From Carettochelys insculpta (lineage: Eukaryota > Chordata > Testudines > Carettochelyidae), in assembly GCF_033958435.1 (NCBI RefSeq), contig NC_134137.1, forward strand, positions 240,854,501-240,918,500: a DNA stretch of 64,000 bases, written 5' to 3'. This document shows, one piece after another, positions 10,001-22,362 of this stretch (position 1 is the stretch's first letter; every line of letters begins with the position of its first letter). The notes beneath the pieces were generated by a model. It had not been told where the DNA came from. It saw nothing but the letters and a program-made list of their open reading frames with translations, and made no database searches. The position numbers were made by a program, and so were the translations under genes.

Positions 10001-13000
10001 CACTGCAATGGAAAATTCCCTTCCCTTCACCACAGCTGCAATGACACAACAGCCTTAATAGAGTAGGCACCATAAAAGTCTGACTGACATGAGGGACAGC
10101 CAATTGACTCCAGGATTTGTTTTAAAGAAAGCAGCCTTGTTTTACTTAACACAGCAATCTTAATTGATTGGTTTCATGTGAAGATGTGTGAACTGGTTTG
10201 GTTACTAGAGGAGCTGACTTGAACATTTGCCTAATATTCAGACTAAATATTTCTGTGGTGTCTTTGCATTTCCTGGCTCCAGCAGAAGCCAACATGCCAA
10301 AACTCTCTGAGAAAGCCCTTCTCCACAGGGTCTGTATTTTCAACTCAGACAGTACCATAAATTTGCCCTCCAGACAGGAAGTTCTCACAGTTTCCAGACA
10401 TATTCTTAGACCTCGTAGGCTCCTCAATTAAGGACTTCAGTGGTTGGGTGCTTGTGAGAACCAGACGTCAGTGCTTGGGTGGCTTTCTCCTCACACTTTT
10501 CAGCACTAAGCTACCATGTTAAGCTGCTGAAGTACCTTAGTGATGAGTGCTGTATAACTACTTACATTAGTTGAGGCTGGCCTTCTTCTGCTGATGAATC
10601 CAGTAATAGGTTGACAACTGCTTCAGAATCTTGTGCAGCCTTAGTGCCTTAAGCATAACTCCTGCAAAGCCGGATGGACAGCATCAAGAGGTGGCTCAGA
10701 AATGGCAATCTGCAATCTAAAAATCTTTCTTTTACAACAATTTTCAGGCAATTTTCATTATTTTTTGCTCTAAGAATAGAGGTTCCTTTCACTCGACTGT
10801 TCTCCATTATGCACTGATAAAAGACATGATACGTCCATTCAAATTCGGGAGACCTACTGTTTCTGAGGTATCTCACTTATTGCTAAACACCAGCCTTCTT
10901 ACATATCACAGGCATCAGTGAAGTACTTGTTGGTATATCTCTGGGTTAGAAGGCTCTGTGTTCTGTTCTCACACTTCAGAATACACAGTCACCTGTGTAA
11001 ATCAGTAGCATATCCAATGGTATAACACCAAAGTGCAGCTGGTGCAAAGCACAAGAAAATCAAATTCTGGGACCCTGTTTCTTGCCTAAGACTGTTGTAC
11101 AGTAGAAGAGATGCTGTATTATTAAAGACACCAGCCTTCAGATGAGACATTCCAGTACTTTTGAGCCATTTCTGGTTGCTGACCATAGTGAACATTTTGC
11201 AACACAGTAGAGGATAACCATTCCCTTGCTGAATGAATTAGAATCTGGTGGCCAATCTGCATATGAGCTACTGCAGTAAACAAAAGGGCAGGCTTGTTCC
11301 CTGCAGTGCTACCATGCAGCCAAATATTTCTCTCTTAACTTTGTAAAGCCTTGAGAAACACTATGCACATGGAAAACCCTGAGCCAAACTCCGGGTCATT
11401 CACATCCATGCAATCTATTTGTTGTATATAGGGTTGCAGACATACACTACTGAGAGCAGAGTTAAGCCTAGATGTGGCATGCAGAGCTATTTGGAAGGTC
11501 AGGATTACATCACTTTAGGGCCAGTTAGATATATTCTCCGCAAAATCAGATGTCCTAAAAGAGAGTTTGTTTGTGTCTCAATATTTCATTATTTTCTCCA
11601 AAACACTCAGTGCTAGTGAAAGGAGTCAGTTTGAAAACCCCGGAGTCTGACTTTCTCTTTTCAATGACAGAACTGACAGCTGTTCTTGCACCAGTTCAAG
11701 GTACCCCGCTCTCTATAAGCCTAAAATCCCAGACTGGAAGAAAAAGAAGGTAGGTCTACATGTCTGCTTGGTCACTAGGACAAAAGGGTCCATGACTCCC
11801 AAGCACTGTGTTAGCCTTTGTCATGTGGAGGAGAAATATGCTGGCAAATGGGCTGAAGTGACGAAGTCCTTTCACACAGAGTTGGCCAACAAATTGGTCA
11901 TTATATGGAAATCACTTTCTTTCGCTCTGTGCCTGGGCTGAGTTTGAACTGGGAGTTTCCATAGTCCACAAGCAGTCCCAAGAGATGTTCAGTCATGTTC
12001 TGATCGAGTTCTAACCCTTTTGATAAAAGCAGCATCAACAACTTGGTTCCCCCTTTTAAATTAATTTTCTTTTAGATTTTGAACAACAAAAAAATTATTC
12101 CCTCACCAAGCAGCCCACACGTGCCAGCCGTGGATAAGACATATGCCAAAATCTACAGGCTCCTGGCACTGGAGCACTGTTTCTTCCAGCTGAGGAGTAA
12201 TAATTTGACACCTCTGAAGCTGCAGGACCTTATACCCTGACAACTGCAGCCTTGTTCTACATCTCTCTAAGCCATTCAAACACATTACAAAAATCACAGT
12301 CAGCAACATCCATAGTGGATTTTTTTCCCACCATCTTAGCAGTTCTCTCTCTCCTCTGATGTGGGCTTGGAGATATACTCTGTGGTATCACTGTTAAGAT
12401 TTTCATTTATTTTTCCACTCTTACCTACACAGAATGAAACACTCCCTTTTAGACGCCAGGCCAAATTATTCAAGAATACTTTTGACAGTTGCCAAGTAAT
12501 TTAGAATGATACCTTCTTAACACCTTCTCAAAACAGACCTGACAACCCAGAGGAGGAAAGCTTCCCCCATTTTAACCATTCTATACATGCTAAATTCTAC
12601 CAATAATATTCATTTCATTGAAATGCTGTTTTTCCCTTAGACTTATGAAAAGACTTCATGTTATTCTGAGTTAGGACGCACATTGACACTTACAAAGCTT
12701 CTCCATTTTCTCCCTTCAGCCTCACCAGTTACTCTACATTGGCTGATAACTCCTTAACAAAGTGCTCAGAGTTTGAAAGAAGATGATGATCCTGTTTTTT
12801 ACGTTATTTTGAAAACTATTTTTTTTTTCTTGAACCAGTTCAAAAGCAATAAAAAACCAATGGAAAAGAATTTACTGTCTGGTTGAATGGCTCTCAGCAG
12901 CTCCTCCACAGATTATTTCTGCACCCTTATTTTCAAGACAACCTTGTTTCTCTTATAGCAGTAGCTTGCATGAAAAGTTAATGTTAAGAAATTATTCAGT

Positions 13001-13070
13001 GCATTTCAGAGACTTTTCATACCACCAGGACCAAGGTAGAGGAGCTAGCACTATGTCAAAGGCTGATTAA
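7021..13070. other. About 6 kb with no recognised gene or repeat
   Basis: Mostly AT-rich, apparently unique DNA. Frames such as 9303-9659 (minus, 118 codons) and 10146-10427 (minus) have no domain similarity, no neighbouring exon-like frames and overlap antisense frames. It could be intergenic or deep intronic; conserved non-coding elements cannot be judged from one sequence. Confidence 0.4.
13062..13070. repeat. Probable target-site duplication, left copy (PLE)
   Basis: GCTGATTAA here recurs at 15365-15373 immediately after the PLE tail, so the pair is read as the duplicated target of that insertion. Nine bases is short enough that coincidence cannot be excluded. Confidence 0.5.
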
Positions 13071-13099
13071 ATTTTTCCAGCATACCTATGAATGACGGT

Positions 13100-15136
13100 A
13101 TGACTCTCTCGACCCTGCCCCCACCACCAACAAGAGAAGAAGAACTCTATGTGGACTCACCCTGAGGGCTGTAGTGAAAGTCTGGATTTCTACGTACAAT
13201 GCTTCCGCAACCATGCTCAGGCTGACATTATACACAAACAATGACAAATGAGACACAATCTCAGCTATGCTGAATGCTATGCTGTCCACAGTCTCAAAAA
13301 TAACCCAGATATTATAATCAAACCAGCTGACAAAGGGGGTGCTGTTGTCATAATGAATAAGTCAGACTATGAACAGGAGGCAGCCAGACAACTCTCCACC
13401 ACCACATTTTACAGACCTCTCTCCTCTGATCCCACTTTGGAATTCCAAAGGAAGTTACAACAACCACTTAAGGAACACCCTACTGCTCTTTGAGACCTTA
13501 CTCACTCAGACACACCATTTGAGCCCCGGCCTGGATTATTCTATTTACTTCCCAAAATCCACAAACCTGGAAACCCTGGACGCCCTATCATTTCGGGTAT
13601 TGGCACCCTTACCACCAGACTATCCAGTTATGTGGACTCCCTCCTCAAACCCTATGCCAACAACAGTCCCAGCTATCTCCAAGATACGACCGACTTCCTG
13701 AGGAAAGTACAAACCATTGGAAAAGTTCCTGACAATGCCATCCTTGCCACAATGGATGTAGAGGCTCTGTACACTAATATTCCACATAAAGACGGATTAC
13801 AAGCAATCAGGAATACCATCCCTGATGTCACCACAGCCAGTCTGGTGTCTGACCTCTGTAACTTTGTTCTCACCCACAATTATTTCCGATTTGGTGACAA
13901 TTTGTACCTCCGGATTAGTGGAACTGCTATGGGCACCTGCATGGCCCCACAATATGCTAATATATTTATGGCTGATCTGGAACAACAATTCCTCAGCTCT
14001 CATCCCCTATTACCCGTTCTCTACTTAAGATACATTGATGACATCTTTATGATTTAGACCCAGATTATAGAGACTCTAGAAGAATTCCACAGAAACTTTA
14101 ACAATCTGCACCCCACCATCAACTTATGCCTCGATTACTCCACGGAAGAGATACATTTCCTGAACACTACTGTACAAATCAAGGATGGCCTGATTGATTC
14201 CACACTGTACCGGAAACCCTCTAATCACTATACTTACCAACACCCTTCTAGCTTCCATCCTGCACACATAACTAGATCCATTGTTTACAGTCAAGCCCTT
14301 AGGTACAATTGCATTTGCTCTGATCAACTGACAGAGACCAAAAACTACAAGATCTCTACCAAATATTCATAAACCTGAATTATCCACCAGGAGAAATAAA
14401 AAAAAAAAAACAAATCGACAGGGCCAGACGAATACCCAGAGACCAGCTACTCCAAGATAGAGCCAAAAAAGCCAAGAACAGAATGTCACTGGTCATCTTC
14501 TACAGCCCCCAACTGAAATCACTACAATGAATTTTTAAAGACTTACAACCTATCTTTAATCAGGACGCCACACTCCAGAAGGCCCTAAGTGACATGCCTG
14601 TTTTCTCCTACAGGCAACTTCCCAACCTTATGAGGATCCTCACCAACAGCCACAGTCTATATCCCACAAATACCAGTCCTGGAACCTTTCCTTGCAACAA
14701 AGCCCACTGCCAGGTTTGTCCACATATCTTTTCTGGTAATACCATCTCTGGACCTAACCAGGTTATTCACAGAATCACAGGCACATTCTCATGTTCCTCA
14801 ACTAACATCATATATGCCATCATGTGCCAACAATGCCCAGATGCTTTGTACATTGGACAGACTTCTAACTCCCTTAGACAAAGAGTTAATGAGCACAAAA
14901 CAGACATAAAAACACTCCAGATCCACAAACCGGTTCGTCTACATTTTAATGGTGTGGGCCATTCTGTGAATGACTTAAGAGTTTGCATGTTACCGAAGAA
15001 AAATTTTTGCACCACTATTGAAAGGGAAGCAGCTGAGCTGTCTTTTATATTCAAATTCAGTACATTAACACCTGGTTTGAACTGGGATGGGAATTTTCTG
15101 AGTCACTATAGGGTCTCCTTTGCATACTTGCCTTAA
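13100..15136 (+). pseudogene. PLE reverse transcriptase / GIY-YIG endonuclease relic
   Basis: The element's single polyprotein, about 680 codons long, broken by several lesions. An ATG at 13100 opens a frame that stops at 13163. In a shifted frame 13173-13490 carries the PLE N-terminal motif 'IIIKPADKGGAVV', with stops at 13242 and 13491. After another shift, 13540-14054 carries 'LPKIHKP', 'ATMDVEALYTNIP', 'GTAMGTCMAPQYANIFM' and the catalytic 'YIDDIF', ending at a TAG (14055). The thumb-like 'TLYRKP' region follows, then more lesions near 14330-14530. The last 180 codons (14594-15136) are open and hold the Cys/His linker 'CNKAHCQVCPH' and the GIY-YIG core 'IYAIMCQQC' / 'LYIGQTSNSLRQR', with the catalytic Arg and downstream Glu ('IEREAAE'). 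It would copy the element at nicked chromosomal ends; this copy cannot. Confidence 0.88.
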
Positions 15137-15281
15137 TCTAATTTTTGACCTCCCCTGCCTTCTACCCTTCTACTCTCTGATTTGCTCACCTTGATCATTT
15201 TTTTTCTGATTTGTCCTCCTTGATTACTGTTTTTGGTTCTCTGCGCCTTAAATATTGAGTCTGTTCTGGTATGGCTATGGT

Positions 15282-15308
15282 CTGAAGAAGTGGGTCTGTC
15301 CCATGAAA
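15282..15308 (+). ncRNA. Hammerhead-ribozyme-like core in PLE tail
   Basis: CTGAAGA (15282-15288, fits CUGANGA), a 5-bp hairpin (GTGGG/CCCAT with one G-T pair, loop TCTGT), then GAAA (15305-15308). It sits in the 3' tail of the element. Stem III after 'gaaagc' is very short, as reported for PLE hammerheads, so self-cleavage as a monomer is doubtful. Confidence 0.55.
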
Positions 15309-15364
15309 GCTCACCTAATAAATTATTTTGTTAGTTTTAAAGTGCTACTGGACTGCTTTTTTGT

Positions 15365-15373
15365 GCTGATTAA
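15365..15373. repeat. Probable target-site duplication, right copy (PLE)
   Basis: GCTGATTAA, identical to 13062-13070 on the other side of the element. Confidence 0.5.
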
Positions 15374-15829
15374 TGAGTGAGCCCTTTTAAGTTTCTCTAG
15401 AATAGAGGCCTAGTGCACAAAAAGTACCCCATGGCCATCAAAACACAAAATCAGAGTTTCTGAATCAATTCAGTCATTGGGCTGCACAACATTGTGAGGC
15501 GTGGCCATGAACCACCTGTCACTCACAAGATCCCCTTGTGAACAAAGGTAGTCAAGTCTCTCTCTGCTTCAAGTAAAGAAGTGACAACACTTACCCCAAA
15601 AATATGTCCCTGTGAAATGCATAGATATGTACAACTTAGCTAGTCTAAGCCTTGCCTTGTTCATTATGAATAAACACATCTCTCAGAAGCAATCCTTTTG
15701 ATTACTAGACCTTCCTAAAAGGAAAGGGAATGCCCCAAGTAATGTCAAAAAAGACACAGGAAGAAATAGTCACTGCAAGAATAAAACCCTCCACACCAGC
15801 AAGGATTCCGAATACTCAATTCATACAGT
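15374..15829. other. No gene seen
   Basis: Nothing recognisable between the PLE and the MIR fragment. Confidence 0.45.
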
Positions 15830-15935
15830 GGTCTAATGGGTAAATGAAGCAGGAGCCAGGAGATTTAGGTTTAATTTTTGGAAGAGTCAGTGCAAGAGCA
15901 TTTGAAAAGCTGGCAGGAATAAAGCTTAACAATAG
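15830..15935 (+). repeat. MIR-like SINE fragment (5' half)
   Basis: Reads 'tggtctaatgggtaaatgaa', 'gcaggagccaggagatttag' and 'gtttaatttttg', the order of a MIR 5' region ('...gtggttaa..actcaggagacctgggtt..'). Strongly decayed. Confidence 0.5.
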
Positions 15936-16798
15936 TACCATTTTTTAAAGAATGCTGACCACTAACCCTTCTGAACAGTAGACCTGACACACGCATTTGA
16001 GCCTCTCACTCCTATTACAGGAGACCTAAGGACCTAAGATTGAGGCCCAGCATGTCTCTTTACCTTGTTAGTGGGCACCTTAGAAATTTTCCCAAGATCT
16101 TTATTGTGGCAATGCTTTCGAAGAGATACTAGGAACTACACTATGGTTTTGGTTTCATATGGACCATCTAGGGCTGTGACATCTTCCTGAGTTAGGCAGA
16201 AGGGTTGAGTTAGTACGTGACCAAATGGAAAAGCTACCTGCTGCAGGGAGTAGTCTTGATAAAATAGCCCCTTTCATCCCAATTCTTTACAAATTAATAT
16301 ACTTGAAGACTACTACAGAATGCTACAGAGAGTGTTCTCAGCAACATGGCCTACTGTGAGCTCATCAAACCTATCTTCCTCTCTATACACTAGCTTCCTG
16401 CCTTGTAAGTGTACCTTGAGATAAGATGGGAATCGGACTGGTTCTGGTTTCTGGATGGACATCCAGTGACCCTACCCCAGGGGTTCTGGCAGAGTTTAAT
16501 AGGCTAGCTGTGATCTACAATGCCCTGGCATCTAGCCACTTGAGAGATGACCTCTGTTGGTGGTATCTGATGTTGAGAGCCACATAAATGACTTAGGTGA
16601 GCTTCCTCCACACAGAAGAAAAGGTTGAGGAGTCAGAGTATTCTCCGTGATAACTCCTCTTCGATCTACTGAAAAATCTCTTCTTGTTAGTGGGATTTAT
16701 GGGGTGGAGGAGAAGGATGTTTCCTGAGGGATAACTTTTAGGCAAGCCTACTTTTTCCCTCACTTTTCTTTTACTAAAATGAGTGACTGGTTACTATG
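15936..16798. other. No gene seen
   Basis: No recognisable gene or repeat. Confidence 0.45.
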
Positions 16799-16806
16799 GT
16801 ATAGTG

Positions 16807-17848
16807 CATGGTTTCCCAAACTGAGGGGCATGCCCCGCTAGGGGTGTGTGATGAAATTCCAGTGGGGGTGTGAGGTGACCCAGACCCCCATCATCCTCCC
16901 AACCTGAAGAAAGAGCCGGCCTTTGCTTCTGTCTCTCAGCCCCTGCCATTTTACGTGGGTGACCCAGAGCAGCTGCGATAAAAAGAAGACAGCTGGCGAA
17001 GACCCCCATAGAGCTAGCTGCCTCCTGAAAAGATAAGTGAGTGTGGGTTGCGTGGGGGAGAAGGAGGATGGGATTAGATGAGAGAATGGGGATGCCTGGC
17101 TCAGATGAGGGGGATGGGGTAAGAGAGGGGGGCTGGTGGCGCCTGGCTTTGTGGGATGGGACAGGCCCGGGCAGGCAGCTCACAAGGCTTGGGTGGCCGG
17201 CCAGCTTGTGGGACTCACAGTGCTTGGGCAGCTGGCCCCAGCATCGCAGGGTTCAGGTGGCTCAGGTTGGTGACTGGTCCCAGCAGCACAGGGCTTGTGC
17301 AGCTCAGGCTGGAGGGTGGGTGGCTGGCATCAGCAGCGCAGGGCTCAGGTGGCTTGGGCTGGCAGGCAGGTGGCTGGCTCCAGCAACATGGGGCTTGGGA
17401 GGCTCAGGATGGCATGTGGACAGCTGGCCCTGGCAGCATGGGGCTTGTGTGGGCAGCGTGGGCAGCTGGCCTGTGACTGGGGCAGGTGAGCAGCTGGTCC
17501 CAGCAGGGTAGAGCTCAGGCAGCAGGCAGGCAGGCAACTGGTGGGTGGGTGGCTGCCCGCGGTGGCGAGGGGCTCGGGCAGGCAGCTCTGGCAGCGCAGG
17601 TCTCAGGTGGGCTGGTGGCTGTCGCGGTCAGTTCTGGTGGCCCACAAGGGACCAAGAAAAACCATTTGTGCTTGTTCTTAATTTTAAATAATCTGTTTAC
17701 TTCAAGTTTTTGTGTTTATTTTAAATTATGAATTGAATTTTTTGTTAAGGGGGTGGGGTTGGATGATGGTAAAGAAGAGGTGGGGATGTGTGAGCGTTTG
17801 TCCAAAATCAAAAGGGGGCCATGATGCTGAAAAGTTTGGGACCCACTA
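16807..17848. mobile_element. Non-autonomous hAT transposon, about 1.04 kb
   Basis: Flanked by a perfect 8-bp duplication GTATAGTG (16799-16806 and 17849-17856), the hAT target-site length. The ends are inverted: 'catggtttcccaaactgagg' on the left, 'aaaagtttgggacccacta' on the right. The interior is GC-rich and non-coding, with a minisatellite in its middle. The long frame at 17041-17511 is a W/G-rich product of that repeat, not a transposase. No DDE or zinc-finger BED motif was seen, so it was mobilised in trans. Confidence 0.88.
17195..17635. repeat. 50-bp minisatellite inside the hAT element
   Basis: The phrase 'cagggct' or 'tggggctt' recurs at 17291, 17341, 17391 and 17441, an exact 50-bp step, with looser copies on either side. 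Each unit carries 'ggctcagg', 'ggctggc' and 'cagcag/cagca'. It accounts for the GC-rich reading frames on both strands. Confidence 0.75.
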
Positions 17849-17856
17849 GTATAGTG

Positions 17857-18205
17857 TGAAAGTTGATGCTGGAGGTTATGTTTATCAATATTTTTAAAAA
17901 ATTGTCAGAGACTCCTGAGGTTTGTCATATGCATGTTATCTATGTGATACAACAAAATAAGTAAAAATGTATTTTGAAAGAGTTTATAATGAAAATTCCA
18001 TTTATTTCTATTTCCACAGTACCTGAGCATCTCACATTCATGGGTGCTAGAGCTGTGGGTTTAGGACATGCTGCTGCATCCCATGTCTTGCAATGCTTTC
18101 CACTCCACACAGGGTTTACAGTTGCTTCAATGACTCTCAGCACCACCATTATAAAAATTGTTCCAATGCCACTCATCACGTTCAGTTTAACCTCAGCACA
18201 TCCCA
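17857..18205. other. No gene seen
   Basis: AT-rich. Opposed frames at 17940-18275 have no similarity to known proteins that could be recognised. Confidence 0.45.
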
Positions 18206-18360
18206 TTGGCATAAACAGCTGCTATTTTACAGATGGGGATTAACTGACTTACCTGAGATCATAAAAGAAGTCTGAGGCAAGGCAGGGAATTGGATTTTGG
18301 TCTCTCATATTCCACTTTTACCAGAAGCTTGTGCTTTAGTCTCAGAGCCATCCTTACAGT
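18206..18360 (-). repeat. MIR-like SINE fragment
   Basis: 'attttacagatggggattaa', 'ctgacttacctgagatcata', 'ggcagggaattggattttgg', then 'gcttgtgctttagt': the MIR core in reverse orientation. Confidence 0.65.
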
Positions 18361-19975
18361 AAAGACAATCACAGATAAACTTGCTTCTGATGGACTCCCA
18401 GCCATTCACTGATTGCAGCTCCTGCATAGTGTTTCATACCACTTTTAATTGCTTTCATATGTCTTCTGACTTGTGTGTGGAAATAGAAAGTAAAAATTAA
18501 CTATGAATTTTGGCCTTTGAACACACACTTGTATGTTGACGTCTCTCTCATGGCTTATGAAGCCTGTCTCTTTCAGCTTAGACATCAAATTGTCTTACCT
18601 TCAAAATAGTGGAAGCAGCCAACTCCCACAATTCATGTCTTATCTGTGAATGATCTGACCAGTCCCTAGAAAAGTAGAGGCATGTACAGATCAGCTCCCA
18701 CTACTACCTACCAGTCACTGTATCTCCCCAGTGTAGATGTCTGCTACAAAAATCTTTCCCAACCTCAAGTGAGAATGTTGTCATGGTAAAAGGTGCTAAA
18801 CTGAAAGCGCTAGAGACTGACAGTCTTTATTTATTAACGGAAAGGCCAGCAGCAGCACAAACTTCATCAAGAGCACCTCCTCCCCACCGCCCCCCCCAGC
18901 ACATGATTGCTATTGTGAGGACACCCTGCCTAGTGGAGAAGGGAGTTTATCCCTCTTTCCAGCCAGTTTAGGCCTTTGAGGTGAGACTGCCAATAAGGGT
19001 GCTCATTTGTGCCAAAAGCAATTGTTGTTTTTGCGGACCACTTGGAACTGAACCACCAATACCACCCAGAGTACTGAATAGCTATCAGAATGATAGCTGT
19101 CACTGCCAATATGCTGCCTTTGAGTGGGTGGCCTAGAATGATGGTATGTACTATTAAAATCCCCTGAAACAGGCAGCCACACCAAATATTCACATCAGAT
19201 GGGCTAGTGGTAAAAATCCGAAACAAACTATTAGTAATTACAAACCTTCCCTCAAGATGATGCCAGACTAGAAGAACTTACTGAAGAGGGAAACCATGGA
19301 TGGTTATTCTAATCGGCAAATCATCACAAATGGATTTTAAAAAATCCTCCTCATACAAGAATATATATTCTGATTGCTTTATTTTGGCCTTTGAATTTAT
19401 TCTAAGAGCAGGAATGCAAAGAACATGAAAAAATGGACACTTGGTGGGTGTAGTGGGGTTTTTTGCTTGTTTGTTTTGTCTTGTTTTTTGAACATGCCTG
19501 GCACTGAGAAAGGTCACCTCAATGCTGTCTAAAGAGTATAGGGGAGAAAATAGAAACTGTAAAGGACTGAGAACAGGTCATTAGTCCCAGTGGAGGAAGA
19601 AGGTGAAGGAGGGTTGATCAAATTGTTGAGGAAATAAAGTCAAAACATGCAAGATCTTCTGATGCAGAAATGAAGACTCAAGTGACAACTAGATATCAGA
19701 AGCAAAAGCCTGGCTCACGGCTCATAAAAGTCCAAGATTACTGTAGGTCATCTTTGTGCTGCAAAGACATCTGAAAAAAAATGGGATGGTAAAGCACAAA
19801 TGAGGTGCAGGTGCATGAATGGCAGTTGGGGGAAATGAATTTTACTGCTACACTGGTAAAGTAGGTCTTAGTGATATCTAATTTGTTAAGCTATCATGAC
19901 AGTGACTGTTTTTCATTGTCATAGATGTGCTCACACTATTAAATGTCACCAGGTGGGTCCAACCCAGCCAATCAG
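18361..19975. other. No gene seen
   Basis: No recognisable gene or repeat. A short C-rich run lies at about 18883-18898. Confidence 0.45.
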
Positions 19976-20215
19976 TACATGAACATAACAAGGGTCAGAC
20001 TGGGTCAGACAAATAATCCATCTAGCTCAATATCCTGTTTTCCCACAGCAGCCTATGCCAGGTATTTCAGAGAGAACGAACAGGAGTGATCCATCCCTTC
20101 TCATCCAGCCCAGGCATGAAGTAATCATGGGCTAGTGACTCACAGAGCATGGGGCAGCATCTCCCGACCATATTGGCTTCTAAAACCTTTGATGTCAAGG
20201 TAGAAAAGAACTAAA
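19976..20215 (-). mobile_element. CR1 LINE 3'-end fragment
   Basis: Reverse complement of a CR1 3' UTR: 'actgggtcagacaaataatc', 'catctagctcaatatcctgt', 'agcctatgccaggta', then 'gggctagtgactcacagagc'. It is the same subfamily as the plus-strand copy ending at about 30200 ('ctagatgttcccactggtct'). Confidence 0.75.
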
Positions 20216-20335
20216 TAGATTCAACAGAGGAACTGTAAACTGGTGCGTTTTGGGGGGAGAATCCAATGGGAAGGAAGATACTGAGAAAGAAGAAATATTA
20301 AGTGACCCCAAAGGGTGAGCACTAATTTACACAAG

Positions 20336-20712
20336 ACGGGGTGGCCAAACTGGCTCATGAACCACATGTGGCATTTTTACTGTTAAAGGGCACCTCATGG
20401 AGCCCTCTCAATCTCCACCCACTCTCAGACTGAGGAGAAGTGGTGTGTTTTGTCTTGCAGCTGCATGGTGGAGTAGGGGCTTCTCAAGAGCTCTCAGGGG
20501 CTTCTGCCCAGTGAGGACTGGGGGTGTTGGAGCTTCTGCACCATGATGCACAGCTGCTGGGGCTCAGGGCTTTAGCAAGAGTGGAGCTAATGCTCTGCAC
20601 TCTGGCAGACACCTCCTATGTGGCTGAAGCCCCAAGTTTAGGTAGATGCATTCTTGAACTTTTGAAGATTTTTGTCTGCAATTCAGAGTGCCAGTAAGTT
20701 TGGCCACCCCTG
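20336..20712. mobile_element. Non-autonomous hAT-like element, about 375 bp
   Basis: Inverted ends: 'acggggtggccaaactggct' on the left and 'agtaagtttggccacccctg' on the right. This end type belongs to hAT elements common in reptiles. The interior is non-coding, and flanking 8-mers no longer match clearly. Confidence 0.7.
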
Positions 20713-21976
20713 CAACAGTTATTGCAGACTAAAACAGCAGTAAAATTTGGTGCCGTATAAGGAAAACTGTTAACTCCTAGGGGTCCTATAGGTCCTGGTC
20801 CAGTCAGCTCTCATCTGCCCACACTTGAAACACCTATCCTGTGGGCCCTGTCAGAAAAAAGTTTTTAAACATATGCTTAACTATCATCATGAAAATGGTC
20901 TCAGTGAAGCCAATGGAAAAGCTATATGCTAGTAAGTACATGGTTAGGTACTTTGTTACATCACGACCTTTAAGAAGAAATTCAAAGATCATCAACATTA
21001 TTGAAGTCCTGGTGGGATTGATTTATGAATAAAGAAACTGTTTGCAGCGAGGTAAATAAAGTCTCAGGGCGAACATAATATCGTAAGTCTATCGGAAGAC
21101 AGTATACATCCATGGTGGAGAGGAATTATTTAATGTCTAAGAGGGTGGGTACCAAGGATTCAGAAAGGGAATAATTTAGGCTGGATAACTAGATTTTTTT
21201 TTTCCATCTTGAAGATCTATTACTCTTCAATAGTGCTAAGGCATTTAGAACTGCCCTGAATAAAGCATGATAGCATATACTGTAATAAACACTGAAGCAC
21301 TAGGCGGGAAATAGATTACACAGCTAGATTATTCTTTCCACATCTCTTCTATGATCGTCGGGAATCTTCAAGCTTTTAAAAGAAATTAGAATCTGCATAA
21401 ATAGAGGCCTTTTGTGTATATCCTCCAATGTGCACCAAATACAGGAAATCACCATTCTTCAAGCTTGTGTGCTGCTCAGGAATCCCTATTCTATATGCCA
21501 TTCAAGTTAATGTAGTCACATTGATACATGCCATGTTTGGCTGATTCTATTTACTGTTATTGAATACCAAGAACTATATTTGCAACATGATGCTGCAGTG
21601 TGGCACCATCAGTGAGAATCAGACAATGGACCTCTGTAGCTAAAAGTACGAGCCTCTAGTTCCTGAAGTAAAAGACCCTCCTCAGGTGACCAAATGTGTA
21701 GCAGGCTTATCAGCTACTATCAGTCACTCAGCCACTAGAAGGGAGAAAAGAGCCCCATACAAAACAATAAGCATAGTTACATATATTAATAGTTATACAC
21801 AGTTTTTTTCACAGCTTTCACATTTCCTCTTGCTTCCAGTACTGTTCCAATGAACACGGGCATGGTAGTGAATTATTGTCTACCTCCCTCCCTTAGGCTG
21901 TTCTTGACACAAGCCTGTGGCTTTAATGGCATGTGATAGGTCAGACCTTCCAAGGGGCTCAGAACAGGCAGCTGAC
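20713..21976. other. No gene seen
   Basis: AT-rich DNA without recognisable elements. Confidence 0.45.
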
Positions 21977-22362
21977 TCAAGCTGAGAGTCTACACCAGGC
22001 ACTGTTTCCGAATGCCCGGCCCTCTTTCGAAAGAATGTGCAGAGCATCTACACATGCCGTGCGCTCTTTCAAAAACAAATTCGAAAGAACGTGCCCAGCA
22101 TCCAGAATCGCTCTTCCAAACGTGAAATAGGAAAACCCACCCCTTTTGGAAGCTTATTTCGAAAGAAGGTGTGTGCAGATGTTCTGTGACCCGATCTTTT
22201 GAAAGGGCGGGGTCCGCCATGGCGGCAATCAGCTGTTAGGTGGATACATGCTGTCCGGCACCCGCAGGGCTCTATGGTCTGTGCATGCAGCAGCCTTAAG
22301 CCACACACACCCAGAAACCCCATTATAGGAAGCTGAGAGCGTGCAGGCAGCAGCCACCTCAT

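Larger units (their letters stand above)
13071..15364 (+). mobile_element. Penelope-like retroelement (vertebrate GIY-YIG PLE)
   Basis: A 2.3-kb copy bounded by GCTGATTAA on both sides. It contains, in order, a PLE-type reverse transcriptase, a Cys/His-rich linker, a GIY-YIG endonuclease and a 3' tail with hammerhead-like boxes and 'taaattattttgttagtttt', ending near 'actggactgctttttt'. RT plus C-terminal GIY-YIG is diagnostic of endonuclease-bearing PLEs. Vertebrate members are usually called Neptune-like, but the clade name is inference. The first recognisable coding residues probably lie inside the usual N-terminal region, so the copy may be slightly 5'-truncated. Confidence 0.88.

Noticed and set aside
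17041..17511. W/G-rich open frame of 156 codons
   Set aside because: Translation of the 50-bp minisatellite inside a hAT element; repetitive residues follow the DNA period.
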